From NCBI GenBank assembly GCA_007571105.1, contig RKRZ01000073.1, positions 1 through 12,426 on the forward strand: a DNA stretch of 12,426 nt. Direction: 5' to 3'. Shown here piece by piece: positions 1-7,443 of this stretch (within the stretch, counting starts at the first letter, position 1; the number at the start of each line of letters is the position of its first letter). A program made the translations under genes and the position numbers. The notes under the pieces were generated by a model. That model did not search any database and had not been told where the DNA came from. It saw only the letters and a program-made list of their open reading frames with translations. This DNA comes from Gammaproteobacteria bacterium (GTDB lineage: Bacteria > Pseudomonadota > Gammaproteobacteria > Poriferisulfidales > Poriferisulfidaceae).

Positions 1-278
1 GGTCCGGAGCCGTCATTGTGTTGTCCGATGCCGACCGAGCTCGCCATGCGGCACTGAACGCAATGGAGTTTTTTGCCCGCGAGTCTTGCGGAAAATGCAC
101 CCCTTGCCGGGTTGGCACTGACAAGGCAAGCACCCTGATGCGCGTTGACCGATGGGATGCCGAATTGCTCGATGAATTGTCTGCGACCATGCGCGACGCT
201 TCGATCTGCGGTTTGGGTCAGGCGGCTCCAAATCCGCTGCAGTCGGTGCTGCGCTATTTCCCGAGTGAGGTTCAGTGA
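1..278 (+). CDS. fdsB: NAD-linked formate dehydrogenase beta subunit (NuoF/FdsB-like), C-terminal part only
   Basis: This is the 3' end of a gene that begins before the window; the frame is open from base 3 and stops with TGA at 276-278. The family carries FMN, NAD and one [4Fe-4S] cluster and hands electrons from formate oxidation to NAD+ in the cytoplasm. The visible part holds the cluster motif ESCGKCTPCRVG, with cysteines encoded at 87-89, 96-98 and 105-107, and the fourth cysteine in SICGLG at 207-209. The ending, GQAAPNPLQSVLRYFP, resembles FdsB/HoxF-type proteins more than respiratory NuoF, and the alpha subunit that follows is a formate dehydrogenase, which supports the FdsB reading. 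The stop overlaps the next start by one base, so the two genes are probably translationally coupled. The FMN and NAD domains lie outside the window and could not be checked. Confidence 0.85.
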   Translation, partial: SGAVIVLSDADRARHAALNAMEFFARESCGKCTPCRVGTDKASTLMRVDRWDAELLDELSATMRDASICGLGQAAPNPLQSVLRYFPSEVQ

Positions 279-3049
279 TGCCGATCCCGTTTTTTCTGGA
301 TGGGGTGCAAATCGAGGCGCTGGAAGAGGAAACCATCCTACAGGCAGCAGCACGTTGCGGCATTGACATCCCGCACCTGTGTTACGCCGACGGTCTGCGC
401 GCTGACGGCAACTGCCGCGCGTGCGTGGTCGAAATCGAGGGCGAACGCGCCTTGCAGCCAGCCTGCACCCGAAAACCCAGTGCGAACATGGTCGTCCACC
501 TCGCCAAATCGCGCGTCCAAAGCGCTCAGAAGGTGGTGTTGGAATTGTTGTTGTCTGACGTCCCGGAATCACGCGACGCACACTGTGAATTGCACGACTG
601 GGCCGGGCGCCTAGGCGTCGAGAAGACTCGATTTCCCAGCCGTGAGCAACCGGATGCCGACCTTTCCCACCCTGCGATCACCGTGCAACTGGATGCCTGC
701 ATCCAATGCACCCGTTGCGTACGCGCCTGTCGCGAAATCCAGAACAACGATGTGATCGCTTACGCTCAGCGCGGTTCCAACGCAGAAATCGTGTTTGACC
801 TGGGCGACCCCATGGGGGCAAGTTCCTGCGTCGGCTGCGGCGAATGCGTCAGTGCCTGTCCAACGGGAGCATTGCAATCCAGTTCATGCGCCGATGAGGA
901 AGTTCGTGAGGTCGACTCCGTCTGCCCCTACTGCGGTGTCGGCTGCTTATTGACCTGGCGCGTCCGGAATGACCGAATCATTGAAGTCACCGGCCGGGAT
1001 GGGCCGTCCAATCACGGTCGCCTGTGCGTCAAGGGCCGATACGGTTACGACTACGCCTATCACCCGGACCGATTAACCGAGCCATTGATCCGGCGCGAGG
1101 ACGCGCCGCGGGAATTTGATTTGAATGAGGTGTCGGCTGAAGAGATTCGGCAATGGTTCCGTCCCGCCAATTGGGAGGAGGCATTGGGTCGAGCCGCCAA
1201 TGGGTTTCTGGAATTGCGTCAGAACGAAGGCCCGGATGCGCTGGCAGGGTTCGGCTCCGCGAAAGGCACGAACGAGGAAGCGTATTTATTCCAGAAACTG
1301 GTGCGCTGCGCGTTTCGCAACAATCATGTCGATCATTGCACCCGACTGTGCCATGCTTCTTCGGTCGCCGCGCTGTTGAGCGACATTGGCTCTAGCGCGG
1401 TCTCCAACCCGGTCAGCGATGTCGCCTACGCCGACACCATCCTGGTGATCGGAGCCAATCCAACCGACAATCATCCGGTCGCCGCCACATTCATGAAGAA
1501 CGCCGCACACGATGGCAAGACCCTGATCGTGATGGACCCGCGCCGTACGGATTTGGCGCGCCATGCCGATTTGTTCTTGCAGTTCAATCCCGACACCGAC
1601 GTCGCCCTGCTCAACGCGATTCTCTATACCATCATTGAACAAGGCTGGACTGATGCTGAATTTGTCAAGCAGCGAGTCGACGGTTATGAAACTCTCGCAG
1701 CTCATGTGCAGGACTATGCTCCGGAGCGCATTCAGGCATTGTGCGGTGTGGATGCACAGCAGATTCGCGAAGCAGCACGCCTGTTTGCAACCGCCTCCGC
1801 CTCCATGATCTTCTGGGGGATGGGAATCTCCCAACACATCCACGGCACGGACAATGCACGCTGCCTGATTGCCTTGTCTTTAATCACGGGCCAGATTGGC
1901 CGACGCGGCACAGGCTTACATCCCCTGCGCGGACAAAATAATGTGCAAGGCGCATCGGATGCCGGGCTCATTCCGATGGTCTATCCGGGCTACCAACGCA
2001 TTGACAGTGCGCAGGCGCAAACGCGTTTTGAGGAATTGTGGAGCACACCGCTAGACCCGAATCCGGGTCTCACGGTGGTCGAAATCATGCAGGCGGCGCT
2101 GGATGAAAAGATCAAAGGCATGTACATCATGGGGGAGAATCCGGCCATGTCCGACCCCAACCTGCATCATGTCCGTAGCGCACTCGGAACACTGCAGCAC
2201 CTAGTCGTGCAGGATCTGTTTCTGACCGAGACGGCGGCCTATGCCGACGTGGTGCTGCCGGCTTCCGCCGCCATGGAGAAGACCGGCACCTACACCAACA
2301 CTGACCGGCGGGTGCAACTGGGACGCCCCGCGCATTCTCCGCCCGGCGAAGCGCAACAGGATTTATGGATTATTCAACAGATCGCCCGACGCATGGGACT
2401 CGACTGGCCGGAACTGGAAGCGCGCGACGTATTTGAGGAAATGCGCCAATGCATGGATACGATTCGCGGCATCAGCTGGGAGCGACTGGACCAGGAAGGC
2501 TCCGTGACTTATCCCTGCACCCATGCCGAAGATCCGGGACAAGAGGTCATTTTCCGCTCCGAGTTCCCGACTGAAAGCGGGCGCGCCAATCTGGTGCCTG
2601 CTCCCTTCACCCAAGCCGCCGAATTGCCGGATCAGGACTATCCCTACATTCTGATTACCGGTCGCCTGCTGGAACATTGGCATACCGGATCCATGACCCG
2701 GCGTGCCGGCGTGCTCAATGCTCTGGAACCCGAGGCGGTCGCGTTCCTGTCTCCGAGCGATGCCGACAAACTTGAATTGATGGATGGGGAGCGTGTGGCA
2801 GTGCACTCACGTCGTGGGACCATTGAATGCGCGGCACGAACTGATCCCGGACTTATTCCCGGGCAGATATTTATCCCGTTCTGTTATCGGGAGGCAGCCG
2901 CCAATTTGCTGACCCACGAGGAATTGGACCCGTTAGGGAAAATTCCGGAATTCAAGTTTTGTGCTGTGCAACTGGAAACCACAGTGAGTCCAGAACGGTC
3001 ACTGCATTCGTCTCACGAAATTCCCCCAGCTCGTCAAGAATCTTTATAG
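278..3049 (+). CDS. fdsA: NAD-dependent formate dehydrogenase alpha (catalytic) subunit
   Basis: A 923-residue molybdopterin oxidoreductase that oxidises formate to CO2. Domains in order: an N-terminal [2Fe-2S] ferredoxin domain (Cys35, 46, 49, 63); a region where NuoG/FdsA proteins usually have a His/Cys cluster (about 90-112, degenerate here); a double [4Fe-4S] ferredoxin (Cys141, 144, 147, 151 and 184, 187, 190, 194); the Mo-proximal [4Fe-4S] site (Cys216, 219, 223, 250); the molybdopterin domain; and a C-terminal dinucleotide-binding domain from about 785. The pair Cys358-His359 in HCTRLCHASS matches the metal-ligand Cys (Sec in E. coli FdhF) and catalytic His of formate dehydrogenases, and Arg551 in PLRGQNNVQGA fits the conserved active-site Arg. 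NuoG lacks these residues. The ATG at 278 is preferred over the GTG at 275 because it overlaps the upstream TGA and has GAGG seven bases before it. No fdsC or fdsD follows. Mo versus W cannot be told from sequence. Confidence 0.93.
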   Translation: MPIPFFLDGVQIEALEEETILQAAARCGIDIPHLCYADGLRADGNCRACVVEIEGERALQPACTRKPSANMVVHLAKSRVQSAQKVVLELLLSDVPESRDAHCELHDWAGRLGVEKTRFPSREQPDADLSHPAITVQLDACIQCTRCVRACREIQNNDVIAYAQRGSNAEIVFDLGDPMGASSCVGCGECVSACPTGALQSSSCADEEVREVDSVCPYCGVGCLLTWRVRNDRIIEVTGRDGPSNHGRLCVKGRYGYDYAYHPDRLTEPLIRREDAPREFDLNEVSAEEIRQWFRPANWEEALGRAANGFLELRQNEGPDALAGFGSAKGTNEEAYLFQKLVRCAFRNNHVDHCTRLCHASSVAALLSDIGSSAVSNPVSDVAYADTILVIGANPTDNHPVAATFMKNAAHDGKTLIVMDPRRTDLARHADLFLQFNPDTDVALLNAILYTIIEQGWTDAEFVKQRVDGYETLAAHVQDYAPERIQALCGVDAQQIREAARLFATASASMIFWGMGISQHIHGTDNARCLIALSLITGQIGRRGTGLHPLRGQNNVQGASDAGLIPMVYPGYQRIDSAQAQTRFEELWSTPLDPNPGLTVVEIMQAALDEKIKGMYIMGENPAMSDPNLHHVRSALGTLQHLVVQDLFLTETAAYADVVLPASAAMEKTGTYTNTDRRVQLGRPAHSPPGEAQQDLWIIQQIARRMGLDWPELEARDVFEEMRQCMDTIRGISWERLDQEGSVTYPCTHAEDPGQEVIFRSEFPTESGRANLVPAPFTQAAELPDQDYPYILITGRLLEHWHTGSMTRRAGVLNALEPEAVAFLSPSDADKLELMDGERVAVHSRRGTIECAARTDPGLIPGQIFIPFCYREAAANLLTHEELDPLGKIPEFKFCAVQLETTVSPERSLHSSHEIPPARQESL

Positions 3050-3060
3050 ATCGAAAACAA

Positions 3061-4298
3061 TCACGAGTTGATGTCGCTGAGTTTTGATTCAACAAAGTCA
3101 ATATCCTGTGGCGGCACGGCATGCTGAGTTGCTAGGTCGCGCCACTGGTCCAGTGCCATTTTCGTCTGCTCGATCGCAGCATCTACAGTAGCCTTGGACA
3201 GTTTTGCGTCAAGCCCAAGCGCCACCAGATTTTCAATTCCGGGTTTCTGAGACTCTCCCAGAACTGAAGTACTTTGCCATCCGCCGGGTCCCGGCGAGAA
3301 CGTCAAATCATAGGCTGGAGCCAATTCCCACTGTCCTGTCGAATCCATTAGAAAACTGAAGTTTTTGGCATGGTCATCTCGATTATGGGATAGCACGTTG
3401 AATACAGCCAACCGAAACATCTTCTCCGCTTCGCGAATATCTCGGGTCAGAACCATCGTAAGCGCGACAAGATTCTGATAGTCCGAGAAGGCGCCCTGAA
3501 ATCCGAGTGCAATAACCCGCAGGCGCTATGGCTGTGCAAGCGCTGATCTCCCTTTCGATCGAAGCGCCGAGTCGCAAAATACCCCGGTCCGGTCCTGGAC
3601 GGGAAAAGATGAGTCTCTTCCATTTCAATTCCCGCATTTCGCGCCATTAGCGCGTACACATACTCGATTGCGCCTGCCTCAATCCCATCGGCCGCACTAG
3701 AAAACTTGACGATCCATGGCTCAAAGCCCTCCTCCACTGCATCAGCACCACATGCGATACGGTTTCTGTCTTCACTCACACTAACCAGGACTTTCGGTCG
3801 CACTCCTCCAGATGAACCATTGAGCAAGAGCAATTCCTGAAGAACATCAGTCGCCTTACCTTGCAAGACTTGTTCCGTCTGTATCGCAATAGCGTCAAGG
3901 TCCAGATTTCGAGACGCTGCACTTTCTGAACAGTCGGGCTCATAAATCAAGGCTCCCATTCCTGAATGCCCGACACGTGCCAATCGGTCTAGCGGCGATA
4001 ACTCTTCCAGCAGTATGCTCATCGAGCGCATGGTCCGATCTAACAGCATGCATCCCCAACCATCAGGCAGACTATCGCTGAAAACGCCAGGCAACCCATC
4101 AAAAAGGTGAGAATCAAAAGTTTGCACTCCGGCTTGCGCTGGGCAATTCAGAGGAGAAATATCTAGTCCGGAATCCAGGAATGAAGCGTCGTATTCAAAA
4201 TAAATTTTGCGATCACGCAACGCCAGACGCCCGACGGGCAAAAGATCTTCTCCAAAAGACAGGCCCACAGTGACTTGCGTGGTTGGATGGAAATTCAC
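3061..4298 (-). pseudogene. hipA: HipA-type serine/threonine kinase toxin, frameshifted
   Basis: HipA toxins are kinases that phosphorylate protein targets (glutamyl-tRNA synthetase in E. coli) and cause growth arrest unless held by HipB. The 5' part (4298 down to about 3486) encodes the N-subdomain, with FDGLPGVFSDSLPDGWG, a Gly-rich loop GSSGGVRPK, EPWIVKF and ATRRFDRKG. The 3' part (about 3483 to 3061), in another frame, encodes the catalytic segment NRDDHAKNFSF and APAYDLTFSP. Adding one base near 3483-3487 gives the continuous family-like stretch LLHSDFRAPS-x-DYQNLVALT, so one base appears lost; as written the upstream frame runs to a stop at 3447-3449. The longest upstream frame starts at a TTG (4307), but AGAGG abuts it directly. 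The GTG at 4296-4298 lies nine bases from that AGAGG and forms a GTGA overlap with the hipB stop, so it is the better start. It is either a disabled toxin or a sequencing or assembly error. The 3' end lies 11 bases from the convergent formate dehydrogenase gene. Confidence 0.85.
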
Positions 4299-4600
4299 GT
4301 GCGCCAACCTCTTTTGCGCTCTTTTCCTTGATCCGTTTTCAGGACCTCTTCAATGGATGTAAAAGTGCGAGTTGAGGGCTTGACTGCATCCACCATGGCC
4401 TCCAATCCTCCCAAAACCATAAGCAGTTTTAGAAAAGAGTCCAAAGAGATCAAGCCCTTTTGTTCGAACTTCCGCAATGTTGACAAACTCACCCCAGCAC
4501 GTTTCGCCAAACCTTTTTGCGTCAGGCCTTGCTCTAAGCGGCGGGTCTTGACTGACTCGCGGAGTTGATCTTCCGCCTTAGACGGAGTCATAAATATCAT
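4295..4600 (-). CDS. hipB: HipB-like XRE-family antitoxin and repressor
   Basis: A 101-residue helix-turn-helix protein. The segment RRLEQGLTQKGLAKRAGVSL followed by STLRKFEQKG is a typical Cro/C1 (XRE) DNA-binding fold at about residues 20-50, with LTQ starting helix 2 and the recognition helix at GVSLSTLRKFE. The position directly upstream of hipA with a four-base overlap identifies it as the antitoxin, which in this family binds HipA and represses its own operon. The C-terminal tail, from about residue 75, is rich in Lys, Arg and Thr, probably flexible, and ends in RKRGWRT. Two starts are possible, ATG at 4598-4600 or ATG at 4589-4591 (protein beginning MTPSKAED); neither has a clear ribosome binding site, so the start is uncertain. 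The frame is intact even though its toxin partner is broken, a combination that would be viable. Confidence 0.85.
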   Translation of the reverse strand: MIFMTPSKAEDQLRESVKTRRLEQGLTQKGLAKRAGVSLSTLRKFEQKGLISLDSFLKLLMVLGGLEAMVDAVKPSTRTFTSIEEVLKTDQGKERKRGWRT

Positions 4601-4624
4601 TTTTGAGATAATTTTCTATGATAA

Positions 4625-4680
4625 ACTTACATAAGTAATATTATAAAGATATTTATATAGGATAAATCTATGGGTAGATC
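4625..4680 (-). promoter_or_regulatory. Probable hipBA promoter and operator region
   Basis: This is a very AT-rich stretch in front of hipB. Read on the minus strand, a perfect TATAAT lies at 4640-4645 and would put transcription start near 4633, with a leader of about 30-40 bases. The -35 region near 4663-4670 is weak. Two inverted repeats flank the -10 box: ACTTA-ca-TAAGT at 4625-4636, over the predicted start site, and ATCTA-tggg-TAGAT at 4666-4679, over the -35 region. Their centres are 42 bp apart, close to four helical turns. Repressor sites at these places would suit HipB autoregulation, but neither repeat matches the E. coli HipB operator TATCC-N8-GGATA, so their assignment is inference. 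Confidence 0.5.
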
Positions 4681-4731
4681 TCAGTAGATGCTGGCTGCTC
4701 AACTCCGGCAATTAGGAAATAACCGAATTGA

Positions 4732-5556
4732 TCAGGAACTCTCTTGTTCCAGCAAAGCCAAAATCACTTCCAGTGCCTGACGATTCTGCCAGACATCATG
4801 GACCCGGAAAATTTTCACTCCTGCACAAATCCCCCAACCTGTCGTCACCACGGTCGCCGGCATCCGCGAGGCCGGGTCCGAAGAACCCGCCACTTCACCA
4901 ATGAAACGCTTGCGCGAAGTCCCGAGCAGTACCGGATAGCCGGCATCCACAATCTTGACCAGATTTGCAATCAGCTGAAGATTGTGCTCGGTGCTCTTGC
5001 CGAACCCGATCCCGGGGTCTACCACAATCTTATCGCGCGCAACTCCTGCCTGTTGTGCCTGCTCGGCACGTTCACACAAAAAATCCCGCACTTCCGCCAC
5101 TACATCCGCGTATTGCGGATTATCCTGCATGGTTTTTGGCATGCCCTGCATATGCATCAAACAGTATGGCACTTCACGCTCCGCCACCAGAGCGAACATC
5201 TCGGGATCATCGCGACCGGCTGAAATGTCATTGATCATGTTCGCCCCTGCATCCAGGGCCGCACGCGCGACTTCGCTCAGAGTCGTGTCCGCACTGATGA
5301 TGACCTCATCGGCCACAGCGCCGCGCACCTGTTCGATGACGTCGAGAATTCGTCGTTTCTGCTCAGTCGCCGGAATGCGCTCTGCTCCCGGGCGCGTGGA
5401 TTCACCGCCGACGTCAATCATCGCAGCACCCTCTTCCACCATCTCCACCGCGCGCGCAACCGCACGGCTCGTCGAGGGGTAAGCCCCGCCGTCGGAAAAA
5501 CTGTCGGGCGTCACATTGAGGATGCCCATGATCACCGGTGCATCAAACAGTTTCAT
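4732..5556 (-). CDS. folP: Dihydropteroate synthase
   Basis: It condenses 6-hydroxymethyl-7,8-dihydropterin pyrophosphate with p-aminobenzoate to give dihydropteroate in folate synthesis, and is the target of sulfonamides. The 274-residue TIM-barrel protein holds all the expected motifs: MGILNVTPDSFSDGG near the N-terminus (Asn14), DVGGESTRPGAE (48-59), SADTT (Asp90), NMINDISAG (Asn109), LMHMQGMPKTMQ, DPGIGFGK (Asp180, Lys187), GTSRKRFIG (Lys216) and RVHDV (Arg251, His253). No loop insertion or key-residue change points to a Sul-type resistance enzyme. The ATG at 5554-5556 begins MKLF, as in E. coli FolP, and has AGAGGA eight bases upstream. It lies 78 bases after dnaG on the same strand, probably in one transcript. 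The common neighbours ftsH and glmM are absent. Confidence 0.96.
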   Translation of the reverse strand: MKLFDAPVIMGILNVTPDSFSDGGAYPSTSRAVARAVEMVEEGAAMIDVGGESTRPGAERIPATEQKRRILDVIEQVRGAVADEVIISADTTLSEVARAALDAGANMINDISAGRDDPEMFALVAEREVPYCLMHMQGMPKTMQDNPQYADVVAEVRDFLCERAEQAQQAGVARDKIVVDPGIGFGKSTEHNLQLIANLVKIVDAGYPVLLGTSRKRFIGEVAGSSDPASRMPATVVTTGWGICAGVKIFRVHDVWQNRQALEVILALLEQESS

Positions 5557-5634
5557 CCACTCATTCCTCTTTGAGTTCTGTCGCTGCCTACTCTACCTGA
5601 AAAGCCGAACCATCCATTAGCCCTTCCCTCTCTT

Positions 5635-7416
5635 TCATCCTAATTCCTTGAGTTGTTCGTTCACTTTCTGCAATTCCTTTTTCTGCCGCTCACTCAAGGG
5701 TTTCCCCGGAGTCTGGTCATCGCCAAGTTGCTGCTTTGTCAACCGGGAACGCCACGCCACAAGGCGCTCTTTCTGAAGGATTCGCAAACCCGCTTCAAAA
5801 TTTTGCAGACGCCCCTTGGCACTAACACCATCCAGTCCCGCCGGACGCCAATCCAGCAATCGCGTCAGATGCTGTGCATCCTCTTCTCCCCGCGACGCAC
5901 GGATGGCTTCAATCATCCCTCCCGTATTGACATCCGCTACCCCCTGCGCCAAATCCACCATCTCAGCAAATAACTCCATACCGGGCTTCTTCAGTGCGTC
6001 CAATGACTGCAACAACGAACTCTGGGCCTGTACCGCCAACTCGGGGTGCTCCAACAACATCCGAATCATCTTGCGGATTCGTGTTGGCCGGCCCACAGAC
6101 GGTTTGGGTCCTTGCTGCGCTGCCAGCTGTCTTTCTGTGGTTTTGGAGCTAATCCGCAATTGATTGCGCGTCAGGTCTGTCAACTCCCCCAGCTGATTCA
6201 TCATCAGGTCTCGGAATGCCGAATCGGCCATTGAAGACAACAATGGCCGCGCCTTTTGCACCAGTTTGGAGCGGTCGGTCAGTTTCTCAAGATCCAAATC
6301 CCGAGTCAACTGGCTGAAAAAGTAATCCTCAAGCAACACGCTTTGGCTTAGAAACTCCTGCCAGACTTCTCTGCCGTGGTTGCGGATATAACTATCCGGA
6401 TCTTCTTTCTCCGGCAAGTGCGCAAAGCGAACTTCATCGCCATCCCGCAATACCGGCAAGATGTGTTCCAATGCCCGCCAGCCGGCCGCCCGACCAGCAT
6501 CGTCGCCATCAAAACAGAACACAAACTTCCGGCAGAAACGCCCCATCTGCCGCAGATGATCTTCCGTGGTCGCGGTTCCCAATGTCGCAACCACATTGCT
6601 GACGCCTGCTTCGGCCAGACTGACGACGTCCATGTAGCCTTCGGTCACGACCAGTTGATCCAAATTCCCGCGGCGCTGCTGCAACTCGTAGAGTCCGTAC
6701 AGGACGCGGCCCTTGTGAAACAGCGGCGTTTCCGGTGAATTGATGTACTTGGGAGTGTCCTGGTCCTCCAGAACCCGACCACCAAAACCGACAGTCCTCC
6801 CGCGTGTATCGCGGATAGGAAACATCAGGCGATTACGAAAGCGATCGTAGACCCGCCTCTTGTCATTTTTGGTCAGCAGGCCGGCCTTAATCAGTAGAGC
6901 GCGATCGAATTTTCCTGCCAGACGTTTCTCCACATTCTCGTAGCCCGCTGGGGCGTATCCGATCTGGTACTCCTTGCAAATCTGCCCGGACAGGCCGCGG
7001 CTTCTGGCGTATTCTTTTGCTGGATCCGATTTGCGCAGCATCTCCTGGTAATAGCGATTGGCCTGCTGCATGCATTCGTAAAGCGGCTCTTGACTTTCCT
7101 GCCGCGCCTGGGCTCGAGCGTCGCGCGGCACCGTCATTCCGACTTGACGAGCCAAATCCTCGACCGCATCCACGAAGGAGCAGCGAGTGTACTCCATCAA
7201 AAACCCGATTGCACTGCCGTTGGCACCGCAGCCGAAGCAGTGATAAAAACCTTTGGTCGTGACTGTGAACGACGGGGTTTTTTCTTGATGGAAAGGACAA
7301 CAGGCCTTGTGCTCGCGGCCGGCTTTCTTCAACTGGATGTGCTGCCCGATGACTTGCGCCAAATCAACGCGTGCGAGCAGTTCGGAAATAAATTCCGGAG
7401 GAATTCGCCCGGCCAT
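5635..7416 (-). CDS. dnaG: DNA primase
   Basis: It makes the short RNA primers for Okazaki fragments and leading-strand start, working with the DnaB helicase at the replication fork. The 593 residues match the usual length (E. coli 581). The N-terminal CHC2 zinc-binding domain has Cys40, His43, Cys60 and Cys63 in ACCPFHQEKTPSF and HCFGCG. The RNA polymerase core includes RNRLMFPIRDTRGR and YINSPETPLFHKG. The Toprim metal site has Glu259 in VVTEGYMDV and Asp303/Asp305 in CFDGDDAGRA. The region after about 430 would be the DnaB-binding domain. The ATG at 7414-7416 begins MAGRIPPEFI, as expected; the only nearby Shine-Dalgarno-like sequence is a weak GGGA three bases before it. The gene starts 27 bases after the gltB stop, leaving no room there for a separate promoter, and rpsU and rpoD are not adjacent. 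Confidence 0.97.
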   Translation of the reverse strand: MAGRIPPEFISELLARVDLAQVIGQHIQLKKAGREHKACCPFHQEKTPSFTVTTKGFYHCFGCGANGSAIGFLMEYTRCSFVDAVEDLARQVGMTVPRDARAQARQESQEPLYECMQQANRYYQEMLRKSDPAKEYARSRGLSGQICKEYQIGYAPAGYENVEKRLAGKFDRALLIKAGLLTKNDKRRVYDRFRNRLMFPIRDTRGRTVGFGGRVLEDQDTPKYINSPETPLFHKGRVLYGLYELQQRRGNLDQLVVTEGYMDVVSLAEAGVSNVVATLGTATTEDHLRQMGRFCRKFVFCFDGDDAGRAAGWRALEHILPVLRDGDEVRFAHLPEKEDPDSYIRNHGREVWQEFLSQSVLLEDYFFSQLTRDLDLEKLTDRSKLVQKARPLLSSMADSAFRDLMMNQLGELTDLTRNQLRISSKTTERQLAAQQGPKPSVGRPTRIRKMIRMLLEHPELAVQAQSSLLQSLDALKKPGMELFAEMVDLAQGVADVNTGGMIEAIRASRGEEDAQHLTRLLDWRPAGLDGVSAKGRLQNFEAGLRILQKERLVAWRSRLTKQQLGDDQTPGKPLSERQKKELQKVNEQLKELG

Positions 7417-7443
7417 ATTTCCCGCGCCCCGGAAGTCCCGAAG

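Noticed and set aside
1286..1843. 185-residue minus-strand frame opposite fdsA
   Set aside because: It lies fully inside the conserved molybdopterin domain of fdsA and has no recognisable motif; a shadow frame.
278..3049. Reading of the alpha subunit as NuoG of respiratory complex I
   Set aside because: The Cys358-His359 pair and the RGQNNVQGA motif are formate dehydrogenase active-site features, and no other nuo genes follow.
4660..4731. Search for a terminator after folP
   Set aside because: Only short repeats are present and no GC-rich hairpin followed by a T run was found on the minus strand.
4744..5482. Overlapping plus-strand frames opposite folP
   Set aside because: The folP protein on the minus strand has every expected motif; the opposite frames show no domain and no start signals.
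4732..5556. Possibility that folP is a mobile sulfonamide-resistance (sul) gene
   Set aside because: It has a normal chromosomal DHPS motif set, no visible resistance-type insertion, and sits in a housekeeping gene run with no mobile elements.
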